DNA of 64,000 bases, from contig CM070548.1 in the NCBI GenBank assembly GCA_036346405.1, positions 73,379,739 to 73,443,738 of the forward strand. Reading direction: 5' to 3'. Each line of letters begins with the position of its first letter. The stretch's first letter is position 1. Below the pieces are notes generated by a model. It did no database searches. It had not been told where the DNA came from and saw only the letters and a list, made by a program, of their open reading frames with translations. This document shows positions 11,204 to 24,299 of the stretch, in pieces. The DNA comes from Phyllostachys edulis. Its lineage: Eukaryota; Streptophyta; Magnoliopsida; Poales; Poaceae. The position numbers were made by a program, and so were the translations under genes.

Positions 11204-12491
11204 CCTCCGCTTATGTTCTCCATCTGCAGATGTTTGGCCTCTGGCGAAAAGCTTTATTCACTAACTGCTTTGGAAGTCGGTGTAGTCATTGGAGACCGGT
11301 GAATCGAGATCTCATCGTTCAAACCATCCATGAACCTTTCTCGCCTTTCTTCATCACTAGCCACGTCTGTGGGGCATAGCGAGCAAATTTGGTTGAACTT
11401 GTGCAGTATTCACCATTGGCGGTTGCCTTGTTTGGCGCGTGGAACTCTTTCTTCTTGAGGTCATTATCCCGGGAATATGCGCATGGCGGAAAGCCCGCAC
11501 AAACTCTTCCCAAGAGATAGTCTGCGCATCGGCATGGGAGATGTTGTAGTTATCCCACCATTCGATCGCGGGACGGTGAGTGGTGAGAGGCAAACAGACT
11601 CTCTCACGATCAAGACATCGAGTGATATCCGGCTTCTTCCGATAGCACGGATCGATCATCGGCATCCATCGGCTCTGTCTTCTTTGGAGAAGGTCGGTTG
11701 GCGCATGCGCATGAAATCTGCCATGGTCAATCTCTGCTGGCGGGTGGTGGTGGTGGTGCGATCCGTTGCTCGCACATTCGCACTTGTTGTTGAGGGATCG
11801 AGCTAGGAGGTTAATCGATGATTCGGTTTTCCATCATCGACGTAATCTGGTCCTTGGTGGTGGCGGTGGTGGTTCTTTGCAGGATCCTCCCGTGTCTGCG
11901 TCTTCGTTGCCCGACCTCGGACACGCCATCGCCGATGACGGTGGTCACCATCTGCTAGAACTCCAAAGATTAGGAGAAGTAGAGCGGATAGGGAGAGGTA
12001 AATTCTAATAGCCCAAGAACACAAAGAGCATACAAGACAAAAAGCAAATTTTCAAGAAATCCTTTTATTAATTTATTTTATTCAAGATTATGGCTACCAC
12101 AAGGATTAGTAGCTCATAATTAGCAACTAAAGATCGAACAAAAGGAAGATAATAACTATGGGGTACTAGGGGTATAATCTGGTGCACTAGGGCTAGCTGC
12201 CACCTTGTAGCTATCTAGCTCATGATTACAGATCTTGACTTCTCTTGACTTCTTGTAGTCATTACGGCGGTGAGCAAGTCATTCAAGGTGTTTAGTAGGC
12301 ATAATCCAAAGCCTTAGCCAGATCCACCGTGTGTCGATTCGGGGAATCTTCGTCTCTAGCGGAGTTGAAAGTCTTGTCGAGTCGGGTCGGAATGTGCATC
12401 GGGTAGTAATGAAACCGGTGCCATGAAGGCGATGATTGTAGGTGTAGCGAAGGTGGCGAATCGCCTCCTTGCCGCATCTTGCATGCCATCA

Positions 12492-12722
12492 TCAAAGGTG
12501 TTCGCCGGATCGGGCGTCAAAGACGTGGAAGACGGTGTCCGGTGCAAGGTTGGAGTAGATGAGCACCTCAACTCTCCACAGCTGTTGTTCCTCCACCTGG
12601 TACTTGAATCCTTGAAAGGTTGGCCTCTTCCGGTAACCCAGGTGCTGCATCATTTCCCAAAGTATCTCGGCCCAGTTTCCAGTAAAGGCTCCGTGGGAAG
12701 TAGCGTCCGGTATTTCAGCCAT
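12492..12722 (-). pseudogene. N-terminal Gag segment and start of the gag-pol ORF
   Basis: The frame opens MAEIPDATSHGAFTGNWAEI about 140 bp after the PBS and includes VEEQQLWRVEVLIY. This resembles the N-terminal region that precedes the gag core in RIRE3-like grass chromoviruses, from memory of that family. I take ATG 12722 as the start of the polyprotein because it is the first in-frame ATG after the PBS. Confidence 0.7.
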
Positions 12723-12864
12723 CTAAAATTTTGAGAAGGAGGGGAGTTAGTAAACATTTTTAAAGAGAAAGGTTGAGACATGACTCTGGATAGACCCAAA
12801 ATAGTTTTAGCTTTTGAAGATAAGTCCTTAAGGCAATTCTAAGGCCACGACCTCTGATCGACAT

Positions 12865-12877
12865 GGCTCTGATACCA
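12865..12877 (-). other. Primer binding site (initiator Met tRNA)
   Basis: On the minus strand TGGTATCAGAGCC lies four bases inside the 5' LTR. It is the standard initiator-methionine tRNA primer site of many plant LTR retrotransposons and fixes the orientation of this element. Confidence 0.95.
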
Positions 12878-12881
12878 CTTT

Positions 12882-15800
12882 TGTCGGACCCGGGAACGAA
12901 GGATCCCGAACCCTCTGTGTTCATACACCAGTCCAGGATTTCCGGTGTACACAGTTACAAAAATGATAACATAACCAAGTCTCGCATTACATTAATAGTA
13001 AATCAGAGTTCAATACAGTTGGGCATGAAGCCAAATAAGGAAGTAAATAACACAGCGGAAGTAAAAAGATAGTAGTAGGCCAGAACGATCCGCCACAGGC
13101 AATCGTCTGGGGGCGTAGCCTAGGCGTCGGTGTCCTCACCGTCCTGATAGTAGTCTTCTCCTGAAATTTTGTTGCATAAAGCAAGCATGAGCACAACTAC
13201 TAGTGCTCGCAAGTTACACCCAATATGGAATTTGTAATGCATGCATAAGGTAAACAGAGGATATTGCGGGGTTATTTTATGAAGCGGCGGTTTTAGTTCA
13301 AATAATCATAATAGATTGCAAGGCCATTTTCATACAAGATTTAAAATCATAATTTAAATGACAATTGAATAATGTGGATAACCTCCAATAGAGGTGATGG
13401 ATATCCTCCAATCACAATGGCTAACCGCCTAATTTTTCCCACAGACTAACCATCCACGAAAACATCTGTTGAAACCATTTTAAAACCAAAACAAGTCTAA
13501 CTCAAAGTGGCTTTGCTAGCATGTCCATGATCATGACGCGCTATTCAATAGTTTTACACTCTGCAGAGTTTATGCGGCTTTACCCACACGAGATATTATA
13601 CCCTTTGTGTCGGCCAACCCACGCTTCCTAAGGCGTGTGACAGAGCAAATATCACAAGGCCGTTACAATGATCTACCTCACAATACTCATGCCCGCTAAG
13701 GTTTCGCTTCCATTGGACTAACCATCCTCCGGGAGCCCCCTCTTGCGCCATGTGGGACTACTGTCTAACCAACACCCACTCATACAATATGGCACGAATA
13801 TCTATGAGGTATCCCAAATTATTAAGCCAGGTCCTTCCCATACAGGACATGTGGTGGTACGTTTTGGCATAGCAAAGGAACGCTCAAAGGCCGGTCCTTA
13901 ATTGACTTGGGCGTCTTTTCAATTAAACCACGGCTTTAATCCTAACCAGATTAAACCGTGCATAAACTCGCACCCACCTCTCATCCGTTACGCCCAAGTC
14001 CAAACCATCTTTATTTCATTTTGTAAAACCACCTTTACAATAACACTATGGTAAAACAATACCATAGGTTCAAGTTTAAACAAATTTGTAATGATTTGGT
14101 TTGGCTAAATCCTCCCAAAATCAAAATCATGGTTTGAGCATTTGCTAAGCATTTCCAAACAATTTATCTATGGTGACAAGGGATGACATTTCAATATTCA
14201 AAGTTGGCCATACAACAACAAATGGAATAACTAAGCTTTTAAACAAGGTATTAAAATAATTGACTAAAAATATGCATGCAATAATAATTTTAAAAACTGA
14301 ATTAAATAACTTTAACATAGTAGGTGCAACATGGTCAAAGTGTAACTTGCCTTCGCTGAAGTCTTGAAATTCTAATTCTTGGAAGAATCAAATTCCCGGA
14401 ATAATCGTAAGTAATCTAAGCGTGGAAATCGACAATAAATTGAAATTCAAATAAATACAAGATGACAGTTTAAACTAACTCCAAATAAAATAATTATATT
14501 TTATTGGGCTAGTTAATATTTTTATAAGATTTTATAAATTTGAAACCCTCAATTTGGAAACAGGAAATAAAAGCTATGAATTTTGCAAGTTTAAATCCTA
14601 AATTTGCAATTTAAATAGTTTAACTTAAAAAGACAAGTTAAACTAATTCTATATAAACAAATTTTATTTTATTAAGCTAGATAATCTTTTTATAATATTT
14701 TAGAAACTTAATTCACAAAATTTGGAGTTGGAGTTCAGATGATATGAATTTTACAAATTTAAATCTAAATTTGAATTTAAATGAATTTCTAAATTCTAAA
14801 ACAGAACTAAAATGAACTCCAAATTGAATAATTATATTTTATTTAGTTAGATCATAATTTTCTACGAATTTAGCAATTTGAATCATCTAATTTGGAGCTA
14901 GGATGAATAAGTTATGAATTTTACAATTCAAATCCTAAATCTGTTATTTAAATGATTTTCCCGAATTGTTTTCTTAAAGGAAATCTATTTACTGCGCACT
15001 GCTGACGTCAACGCACCGAATTCTCCGATTTAAAAAAATAAATCTGACGTGTGGGGCCTTTGTGTCAGTGACACGGCCCATGTGGACCAAGCCCACGGGA
15101 TCGGGCGACGGGAGGTGGCGGCGTGTGTGCGGCGTGGGCGCCATGTCGGCACTAGGGCTGATGTGGCACCCACGTGGCTGCGAGTGGCGCCGACGTGGGT
15201 GAGCCACGTGACCTCGGCGGCGGCGCTCGGGTTCCAATGAGCCGTGAACGGCGGCGATCTAGACTCGGCGAGGGTACGAGAAGAAAGAGGGAACGCGAGG
15301 GTTCAGTGCGCCACCCACGCCTGGAGGAGAGGACGGAGGTGGCGGCGGCGGCGAAGAAGCGGCGAAGCCTGGTGGTCGGCGGCGACGAGCTCCAGGGGTC
15401 CTCCGGCGAGGGCAAGGTGCGCACCGGGATCGCGGAGATGCGGCGAAGCGAATGGTGGGGGCGGCGAGGACCCGGCGTCGACGGCGGCGGCGGAATTGAA
15501 GCTCCAAGCTTCGGGACCGGCGGCGAGCAAATCTTAAATTCCGGCGAGTACACGGCGTGAGGGAGTGGGTGAGTGGTGGCGTTGGCTTCGTGGTGAGGAG
15601 AGGCTCCCAATGCTCTCCTTTATAGAGGTCGGGGAGGTCCGAGGCGCGGGGATCGTGGGGATCGTGGCGCGACCGTTCTTGGTGATTCGTCAGGCGCACC
15701 GCGAGAAGAGGGGGAGAAGTGGGGGAACGAGGGCGGAGGTGGGCGCGGGGCTCGTGCGCACGCGCGCGAAGGACGCGGGCGGTTGGAGGCGGCGCCATGA

Positions 15801-16363
15801 GCTTGCCCACGCATGAAATGGCGGAGGCGACTTGGTCATGAGGACGAAGGGGGGAGAAGATGACGGGACCGTCGGATCTGGATCCGACGGTGCGGGAGTA
15901 GGGTGACGCGGTGGTTTAGATGCCGTCCGATTAGGATCTGGCGGTGAGAGAGAGAGAGAGAGAGAGAGATAGGGAGGTGCGGCGGTCATTGCGGGCCGTT
16001 GGATTTAGATCCAGCAGTCACGCCTAGATAAATTTGTGAGGGTGGTCTTGAACGCCTTGGGTTTCGGCCCATACACTGCTTTTGCGATTTTCTTTTGATT
16101 TTCTATTTTAAATATTCAGTTTAATTCATTTAGGCTCTAGAAAATAGCAAATAAATCCTAAAAATTCTAGGAAAATTCATTAATGACTCTAGGATTATTC
16201 TAAACCCAAATAAAATGGTTCTAACTTAAAGTTGATAATAGATTTTGAATTAGAATTTATTTTTGGCTTTAACAATTTAAAGACAAGCTTTAAAAATTTC
16301 AGAAAATTCACAATTTCAAATAAGTTTTAAACTTTAACCAAAATTGAAATTTGGGCTGTTACA
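12882..16363 (-). repeat. 5' LTR of the Tekay-like element (3482 bp)
   Basis: It is the partner of 4168-7498, nearly identical over long stretches (for example 12882-13250 against 4168-4537). It retains about 180 bp after 14071 that the other LTR has lost between two AGGT tetramers. The TATA-like box is at 15618-15625 (minus) and the GA run at 15946-15969. Long ORFs in the GC-rich portion (15152-15814) are shadows. Confidence 0.95.
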
Positions 16364-16368
16364 ATCTT

Positions 16369-16484
16369 CCACTGCTTTGCGCGTCTGGTGGTAACGATCT
16401 GTGATCATCTACTTGCTTGGCTTCCTAGTTTATGTGGTAGAAAATTTTGATTTGTTGCTATCGTAACCTACCCGTGACCTAACA
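16369..16484 (+). mobile_element. Angela/RIRE1-type copia solo LTR, right part
   Basis: This is the last 116 bp of the copia LTR that starts at 2672, separated by the Tekay-like insertion. It ends CCTAACA, followed by ATATG, which pairs with ACATG at the left end. Confidence 0.85.
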
Positions 16485-17801
16485 ATATGTACCCTTAGAC
16501 ACCATAGGTAGGGTAATCTTAGTTGGACATCCTTGAGATACCAACGTGGGTGCGTATATTGCTTAGACATGCTTTAGTTATGTGATGTCTCTCGATCACC
16601 TGATTCAATAATGCTGAATTTGACTTAATGATATATGGAATTGTGGCGCGGCCACTGTTGTTAAAATTTGTTGTGCCATGACTAGGATGGTCATCTGGTC
16701 GGGTTGAATCCAAAATGTTTAATACTCAGGCGGGTGATTGTGCAGTAAAGGGGGTGCAGGAAGCACATTGGGATGTGGATATCTCGCCTGAGTAGTCCCT
16801 AAGGACTTAACTTTGCAAGCCATTGATCTGGGCCATACCGTGCAATCACAAATTTATTATGGGGTGGACCTGGCCAACAAATTAGCAATGCTTTGAGTTG
16901 GTTCTGTTTGGGTTGGAAATGGCGCAAGAGGAGGGGTCAGGAAGGAGAATCCTTAACAAGCAGAACCGAGTCAAAACGGAGCTTTGTAAAGGCCTTGTCA
17001 CGTGCTCTAGACTGCTTACCTAAGGAAGTGAGCAGGGGCATCGACGGGTGCCCAACCAACTAGAGAGGTCGTGTCTTGTGGGTCAAGTTGTGCAACCTCT
17101 GTAGAGTGTAAAACTATTCGAATAGCCGTATCCCTAGTTATGGACAATGCCTGGTGATTTCTCGCAAGGGGTAGACTTTTCTTAAAATGTGGTCGTAGTT
17201 GGTTCCGAGTGGTCTGGGAAGTGGACAGGCTGTTCACGTGTTGTTTCAACAAAATTTTGATTACTTATGTATTAGTCTTTCAACTTGTGCTTTGCAATCT
17301 AATTATTGTATTTCCAGTAAATTCTGCTTTCTACAAAGTAACCATAAAGATGTCCTTGTCAAGCCTGGCATGAATATTATTTGTATACATTTCCCTACGA
17401 CTTGTTGAGTACATTCAAAATACTCACGGCTTTATGTCATCTGGTTGATCAGCCGCTGAAGATTACCCAGGGAGCTCCGACCTCTTTGAAGAGATCTTTG
17501 AAGACCACGCGTGATAGGGGACGCCCTCCACTCGATTGCCTGTGGGCATGTCGAATGGCTTCCACGTGCGTTTGGTGTTCCACTGCGAGCTCTCTTTTGT
17601 TGTAGCCTTGTGCGGCAGACCTTTGTAAAAACCATGACCATAAGGTCTTTTGCTTTTATTAATGTTAATTTGTTTGCTTCGACTATAGTTTGTTGTATGG
17701 TTTTGATGACATCAATGTTGAAACTGTGTGAGCTACCTACTGATCATGGGACTAGTTCGGAATACACAGTGGGTCTCGGGTTTGCTACCAGGGTCCCGAC
17801 A
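16485..17801 (+). mobile_element. Chromovirus-type solo LTR, right part
   Basis: This is the continuation of 1403-2671. It includes GGGACGCCCTCCACTCGATT (17519), the counterpart of GCCCTCCAGACGATT in the 37407-40647 LTR and of the inverted form near 4385 and 13099. It ends GGTCCCGACA with the AGTGT duplication at 17802-17806. A five-pair stem (TCGGG/CCCGA) lies beside the terminus. Confidence 0.9.
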
Positions 17802-18387
17802 AGTGTACAACCTCTGCAGAGTCTAAACTGTTTAAACAGCCTTGCCTATGGTTAAAGGCGGATATGTGAACTTACTAGAGTTAGTCCTATTTCAAAAACC
17901 TTTGTAGATGAGATAAAAACTTGTCAGACTGATGTAACCCCGACCTTGAATTTTTCCCGAGTCGTTGTGCTCAGTGTTGATTAATGTTGGATGTAACCAC
18001 AATCAAAATAAACATAGGTGGAGATAACATCTGCTGTTATTTAATATTTCACAATTATTCTCTTTAATAAAATACAATTGGGTTGAAAACATTGCTTTAG
18101 CAAATAAAAGAACCCGAGTCACCCTTGTTAAGCCTTGCATGTATATTATTGCATCTTGTGTACTGGCTCATGAGCACGAAAGTTGTGCTCATTCTCGCTC
18201 TTTCCCCCAAACCCTTCAGATCATGCAGATCATGAAAATTACGCATACTATGAGGATCTAGAAGTCGATGGGCAAGACAACGATGAAGAGTAGTCTTGTT
18301 CTGTTAGTCTAAGTCTCGCCTCAGTCTAGCTAACTCGTTCGGTACTTGTGTATTACCGATATTATCCAAGTCCTTGGTTAATATCGA
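17802..18387 (+). mobile_element. Outer gypsy-type LTR, middle segment
   Basis: This is the sequence between the two insertions in the outer LTR. It resumes at AGTGT (17802) and is interrupted at 18388 by the Tat-lineage element. No gene is seen in it. Confidence 0.7.
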
Positions 18388-19086
18388 TGACGAGGATTAA
18401 AACATCTATGTATTATTTTAATATATAGTAAAAGACCATACGTCTTCATGGTCGTAACCCTAAGACCGACGACCTCCACAGTCGTTAGTATTCGAAGGTT
18501 ACTTATGGGTACCACAGTGGGATGAGGCTTTGTGCCTAATCCCGACCGATAACCGCTTCGTAAAATTGAATCTGGTATTTCTTATCGTATGATGAATGGA
18601 ACACGTGTTATCGTTTCAAACCATGCGATGGTACAACCCCGAGACATTGACTATTAACCACCCTACGGTTAAGCTTTTCACAAGCAATCGCAAGGAAGTT
18701 AGCACATTGCTAATCGCTCTACCGTTCAACCAGAACGCGTTTCACGAGGACGTCTTCTCCAGAGTAATCGCCACCTCTTGGAAGTTATTTAAAGGTGAAG
18801 CACGAGAGACAAGAGGGAGACGATAGGCGACACACAAAACAAGGCCAAGGCAAAGATATGCCTGAAGCCTAAGCGGTGGAATTAGAAGCTAGATAATCGA
18901 CTTTAGACTCATATTCTAAGTCGATTGCGGTTAAACATTCCTCCATTGATGTAATTCAGGGTAGTACTTAGCCACATCTTGTAAATCCGGTTCATATAAA
19001 TAAAGAGCGACCCCCATTCCATTCCAGGATATTCCACGTCATTTTCCTCGTTTATTTTCGTAAGATCGGCGATTCGATCGTCGACA
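18388..19086 (+). repeat. 5' LTR of the Tat-lineage element
   Basis: It begins TGACGAGGATTAAAAC and ends GATCGTCGACA. The same sequence recurs at 29633-30338 with scattered substitutions and indels. A TATA-like CATATAAATA lies at 18994-19003. The last 25 bases form a GATCG...CGATC stem just before the terminus. Confidence 0.92.
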
Positions 19087-20560
19087 GCTGGCGCCGTCCG
19101 TGGGGAAGAAGGCGTAAGTTTCCTGAAGAAATTTTTTTTTTCGCTCAAGAAAATCCTCGCCCAAAAACTCTGCAATCGCTCATGCGACTATGCGGAGTTT
19201 GGGATGAGGAAAAGCGGTTCGATTTGGCGGACTCGCCAACCTCGACATGGAAGGATGTATCCGCGCCATGGAAGAAAATGGCAGTCATCCTCCTCATCCT
19301 CCTCCGTGGCTCGCCGCGCACGCCGGCGTTAGCGAGGTCGTCGGATGGATGATGATGCGCCGCCACTACGGTGGCGCAATCAGAGAACCGCCGTTCCGAC
19401 CAGTTCGAATGCGGAGGATCTCTTCAAGCCGGTCTTCTCGGCCGTAAAGCAGTGAAGAAATTTCAGCTCCATCACCCGAAAACTCTATACCATTGATGAA
19501 ATCATGGTGAAAGATACTCTCCTTGCTTCGGCAATTCCAGAGTCAACCGTCACCGTAGCGGTGTCGATGAAACCTCCACCGGTCGTAGGCCATGTGGGGA
19601 TGATCACACTCAAACATAACGATCGGCGGTTCGTCGGATCGGTGAAGACCTCGAGAAGTGCTCATCTCCGGTCGATCTCCATCGTGGAAGATTCAGCGTT
19701 ACCGACAAGCTCTCCATTAGTTATGATGGAAGCTCATCGGAAGATCAATCTTTGGAAGCACGAGGTCAACGCGATCGGAGATGAAGATCAAGATGCCTGC
19801 GGTCCTACACTCTCTACCACGCCATCACGTGTTGTTAGAGATGATCCGGGCCGTCAAGCACCAACTTCCGGAGGCAACGGAACTAATCGGCGTCAATCGG
19901 TTAACTCGCTTCGCACTTTGCCCACCCGAGTGGTAGCGACAGATCGAACAAATCCGAAGGTCGGGGAAGGTTGAGACAGCGTACACCCACGACAATATGA
20001 ACCACGAGACCTTGAAGCAGACTAAAACTTGCGGCGTATTCAAAACATGTTAAATAATTCGATCTGCTCTAGCGAGAACGCCTAGTTTTAATACAACTCG
20101 CAGTCATGTATCCAAATTCTCCAGCAGACCATGCAAGTGACGCAGGCGTATCGAGAACAGAGGGGTTCAGAAGTCGACTAGGACTTCGCCCCGCTCCTCC
20201 CCTCAAGAGGGACAAGACGGTCATACCAGAGAACAATCGATACCAAGACCTCCTCGGCGATTCCGACCAAGGAGTCACGAGGAGAAGGCTATTTCAAGAG
20301 GATACTCCCCCCGCTGCGTCGAGAAGAACCACCACTAGGACCTAACGATCTCCGACATCGTTTGAACCAAGTGGCGGTCGTGGACATCATATCAATGTCC
20401 ACGACCGGATCGCAGACACCGAGTTCAGCGTTCCAATCCTAGGGATCGGTCTCCGGCCGATTACAATCCGCACCTTCTAGAGAAGACGCCATGAATCAAT
20501 CACAGTTGTCGAGCCTTCTCTGCCGGGCTCCAAGGCGTGCGTTAGCCTAGCTTGTTCCGG
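19087..20560 (+). other. Primer site and leader of the Tat-lineage element
   Basis: TGGCGCCGTCCGTGGGGA starts three bases after the LTR and is a primer-site-like sequence; I do not assign the tRNA. The following 1.4 kb has short frames (19247-19447, 19504-19974, 20106-20345) without a domain I recognise. It corresponds to the leader and the variable N-terminal part of gag in this lineage. Confidence 0.65.
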
Positions 20561-21380
20561 CCCGCCAACTTGGACAAATTCAATGGAACTCAAAACCCAT
20601 TGGAATTTCTCCAAATATATACCACCGCTATCGTAGACTCTTTGGTGGCGATGAGAATGTAATGGCCAACTATTTACCCACCGTGCTCGAAGGGTCCGCC
20701 CGGCCGTGGTTGTTAAACTTACGATCGGATCCATATATACTTGGGAACAACTCTGTGATCTTGATTGCCAACTTCGAGTGCGCACGACCGCCAGGAAGGA
20801 GGACGATCTCCACGTAATCCGGCGAGGATCTGATGAGACTTTACGTCAATATATCAAGAGGTTCAGCCAGGTTCGTAACTCTATACCCGAAGTCGCAGAG
20901 TCCTCTGTTATTCAGGCTTTTAAAACAGGTCTAAGGAATCGGCGGTTTACGGAGGACATAGCAATGAACCCTCCGAGAACAACCGTTGAGCTTTTTGATA
21001 TGGCGGACAAATATGCCACTGCTAGTGAAGCAATCGAGTGGTGTGAAGCCATCGATCGGAAAGACAAGATTCCCCAGCCCGGTCTGGACAAACAGGAGAA
21101 AAAGAACAAGAAGTCTCTCAAGAAGAAAAAGAACCGCAGACCCGACGACAAAGAAGTCCTCGCCGTTCCAGACAAGATCAGGAAGGGCAAGAAGGACTAT
21201 GCCGGTCGAAGCAAAGCAAAAGTTCCGACCGAAGGATTCCAGACGAATAAGAAGTGGTGTCCACTTCACGGTGACGAGGGCATGATCTGCGCTGCCGTCG
21301 TGTCTGGCGTAAGAAAGCGGAGGATTATTATGCGGGTAAGGACCATTTCAAAGAATCTGGGAACATAGAGAAACGAGCTC
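20560..21380 (+). pseudogene. Gag of the Tat-lineage element
   Basis: Frames at 20572-20700 (FNGTQNPLEFLQIYTTAIV, then NVMANYLPTVLEGSARPW) and 20706-21368 together form the retrotransposon gag domain. They contain DETLRQYIKRFSQVRN and the following IQAFKTGLRNRRFTEDIA. A Lys-rich segment (KKNKKSLKKKKNRRP) and WCPLHGDEG, a partial zinc-finger-like end, follow. At least one frameshift lies near 20650. Gag forms the particle that carries the RNA. Confidence 0.85.
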
Positions 21381-21393
21381 CAAAAGGACAAGG

Positions 21394-22260
21394 ATGGCGG
21401 CGAGGAGATGGAGTACCGGGATCCCCAACACACATCAACATGATTTTTGGAGGATCTTCTTCATACGAGTCCAGAGCGTCATCGAAGGCCATGGGCGAGA
21501 GGTCAACCTCGTCGAATCTCCAAGCGTAATCAAGCACTCGAAGTGGTCGGACACCGCATTTCCTCAAAGAAAGACGATCGCACCATCCCATCGGCTCGAG
21601 GGTAGGTTCCCCATCGTCGTTGAACCAACTATTAATAATTGTCGGGTTAATCGGGTCTTAGTGGATGGGGTAGTTCCTTGAATATATTATTTGTAGGAGC
21701 TTTAGAAGAAATGCAGTCCCCATGTCAAAGGTGAAACACGTGAAATATGCTTTTCATGGCATAGTTCCGGTTCTACCGCTAAACCGATAGGACAAGTTTC
21801 CTTTCGGTGGCGTTTGGAAAACGACAATTTCGAGCAGAGAAGATCCCGTTTGATGTAGTAAACTTGAATCCGATACAGCGGAATCCTCGATCGAAAGATT
21901 AGCAAAATTCTTGATAGCCACGCATTATGGTTATCAAAGTTTGAAAATGCCGGGGCGAAGGAGTCATCTGGTCGAGGAGATCGAAAATGGCTTACGATGC
22001 GATCGGAAATCCTTTGCCTTTGGTTGATGAACTTCCGACCAGAGAGGTTAATCCGTCTCCCATGCGGGTCAAGCACTCGAAGCCAAAGATGGCGCCCAAA
22101 CCATCCGACTGGACCAAGGAGGTACTACTCGACAAAAGCGCTTCTCGGACGGCGTCAAGTCGTCACATGGGTCAGACAACCAGATCCAACCGCGCGCAAG
22201 ATTACGGTCGGGCAAGACTCGACCCTAAATAGGAAGAGTCGCTCGTCTCCTTCCTCCGAG
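21394..22260 (+). pseudogene. Protease region of the Tat-lineage element (degenerate)
   Basis: INNCRVNRVLVDGVVP at 21630-21680 matches the VNRVLVDGGS-type active-site region of gypsy retropepsins, with the frame broken right after it. The stretch up to about 22260 has only short frames. The catalytic Asp is present (LVDG), but the rest of the fold is not readable. Confidence 0.65.
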
Positions 22261-22399
22261 CAAATCAAGGCGTGTTTGCTTGGCAGCGTCCGATATGCCG
22301 AGTCCCCGGAGGTGATCGAGCACGCTTGCTCTCCACCGATAAAAACCGATCAAGCGAAACTACGACGTTTTGCACCGATCGGAAGGAAGCAATCGATCG

Positions 22400-23560
22400 G
22401 AGATTGACAAGCTTCTCGAGGCGGGATTTATTCGTGAAGTCGACCACCCACAAATGGCTTGCTAATCTGTAATGGTTAAATAATGGGAAATGGCGAATGT
22501 GTATCGAATTTACAGATCTTAATAAAGCTTGTCCGAAGATGACTTTCCCTTCCCCGCATTGATCAACTAGTAGACTCTACTTACGGGTGCGAGTTACTAA
22601 GTTTTTAGATGCGTATTCGTGGTACCACCAGATTAGTATGTGTAAAGAAGATGAGGAGAAAACTTCCTTCATCACCCCATATGGTACTTATGTTATATTA
22701 AGATGCCATTTGGTCTCAAAAATCTTTGGTGCAACTTTTCAAAGGTTGATGCAAAAACTTTTAGTCCACAAATCGGTCGGAATCTAGAAGCTTATGTTGA
22801 CGATCCGGTCAGAAGAAGACCAACGTTTGGCGACCACATTCCCGACTTACAAGAAACTTTTAATAACTTGAGAAGACATAACCTCAAGTTAAATCCGAAA
22901 AAGTGTGTGTTAGGAGTTTCTGTTTTGAAAACCGCTTCGGTTTCCTAGTTTCGCTAGAGGTATTGAAGCAAATCCAAAGAAAAATTGCGCCATCGACGGA
23001 TCGCCCTCACCACTAAGAAGGAAGTCCAAAAACTAACCGGCTGTATGGCAGCGTTAAGTCGTTTCATAGCAAGGTTAGGGGAAAAAGGATTACCTTTCTT
23101 TAAACTTCTTCGGAAACATGGAAGTTTTGAGTGGACTAAAGAGGCAAACGATGCCTTTGAGGAACTTAAAAAGTACCTTACAAGTACCCCGGTTTTAGTT
23201 TCTCCGAGACCGGGAGAAACATTGCTAATTTACGTGGCAGCAACACCACAGACAGTTAGCGGTGTACTGGTTGTAGAAAGGGATAATATCCAACGACCAG
23301 TCTATTACGTAAGCGAAGTCTTACATGGACCAAAGGAAAGATACCCACAGGTACAAAAGTTGCTCTATGGCCTCCTTATGTCTTCAAGGAAGCTAAGGCA
23401 CTACTTCGAGCCCACAAAGTGGTCGTACTACCACCGGATATCCCTTGGTCAAGTCCTTGGAAACAGGAATCATCGGGGACGAATAGCCAAATGGGCGGTC
23501 GAGCTAGGGGCATTCGATCTCCATTTCATTTCACTTAACAACAATAAAGTCGTGCAATAG
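22400..23560 (+). pseudogene. Reverse transcriptase and RNase H of the Tat-lineage element
   Basis: Pieces in three frames give FTDLNKACP (22510), SFLDAYSWYHQI (22600), the catalytic AYVDD (22790) and, in the 191-residue frame 22985-23560, the connection/RNase H part (KKEVQKLTGCMAALSRFIAR, PVLVSPRPGETLLIYVAA). Tat-lineage pol carries an additional archaeal-type RNase H; a degenerate stretch at 23590-23900 is in the right place but too broken to prove. Confidence 0.87.
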
Positions 23561-24299
23561 CGTAATTCATTGCGAATGGACAAACCTCGAACCCACCCAA
23601 GGACCCGAGTACGAACACCACGACGAGTGGACAATGTATTCAGCGGTTCCTTGATGTTACAAGGATCGGGTGGAGTGGTCTTGATATCCCTCTTGGCGAA
23701 CACATCAAGCACGCCATCCAAGAATTTTCCCGCCACCAATAATGTGGCGAGAATATGAAGGTTTCTTGGCGGGACTCGGCGGCTCGTTCGCTCGGGATTA
23801 TGATTACTAGTGAAAGGCGATTCTCAACTAGTAGCGAATCAAGTGGGGAAAGAGTATCAATGCTCTAGTACCAAGATGTCATCTTATCTGGCGGAATCGA
23901 AAACTCGAAAAGCACTTCTTCGGTTTTCGGATCCAACATATTCCTAGAAAGGAAAACTTTCTGGCGCACCGGTTAGCACGGATGGCCTCCACGAGGTCGA
24001 CCGTCCCTTGGAGTTTTTCTCGAGCAACTCAATTCACCCTCGGTAGTTGAGCCTTGAGAACATACATGATTCTTTGCAAGTTGAACAAACTAATCAAGGG
24101 AACATGGATGCTCCATGTGTCGTTGACGGTTGGTATTTATCACGATCAAGGTAGAGATCGGATGACATCGATCTACAATTATCTTGACATGACACAATTC
24201 GAGAAGATGATGTAGAGGCTGATCGTATAGCACGAAAAGCCAAATCATACACTCTAATCGAAAGTACCTTGTATAAGCGAGGATCTCATGGAGTGTTGA

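Larger units (their letters stand above)
4168..16363 (-). mobile_element. Tekay-like chromovirus (Ty3/gypsy), two LTRs, defective
   Basis: The element reads right to left: 5' LTR 12882-16363, PBS 12865-12877, gag-pol relic 12722 to 7535, PPT 7500-7513, 3' LTR 4168-7498. The LTRs begin TGTAACAGCCC and end GGTCCGACA on the minus strand. The primer site matches initiator methionine tRNA, and pol ends in a chromodomain; together these place it among chromoviruses, most like the Tekay/Del lineage (RIRE3-like). The flanks TTCTT (4163-4167) and ATCTT (16364-16368) match at four of five bases. It sits inside the copia LTR. The near identity of its LTRs makes it the youngest level of this stack, although the genes are already broken. 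Confidence 0.93.
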
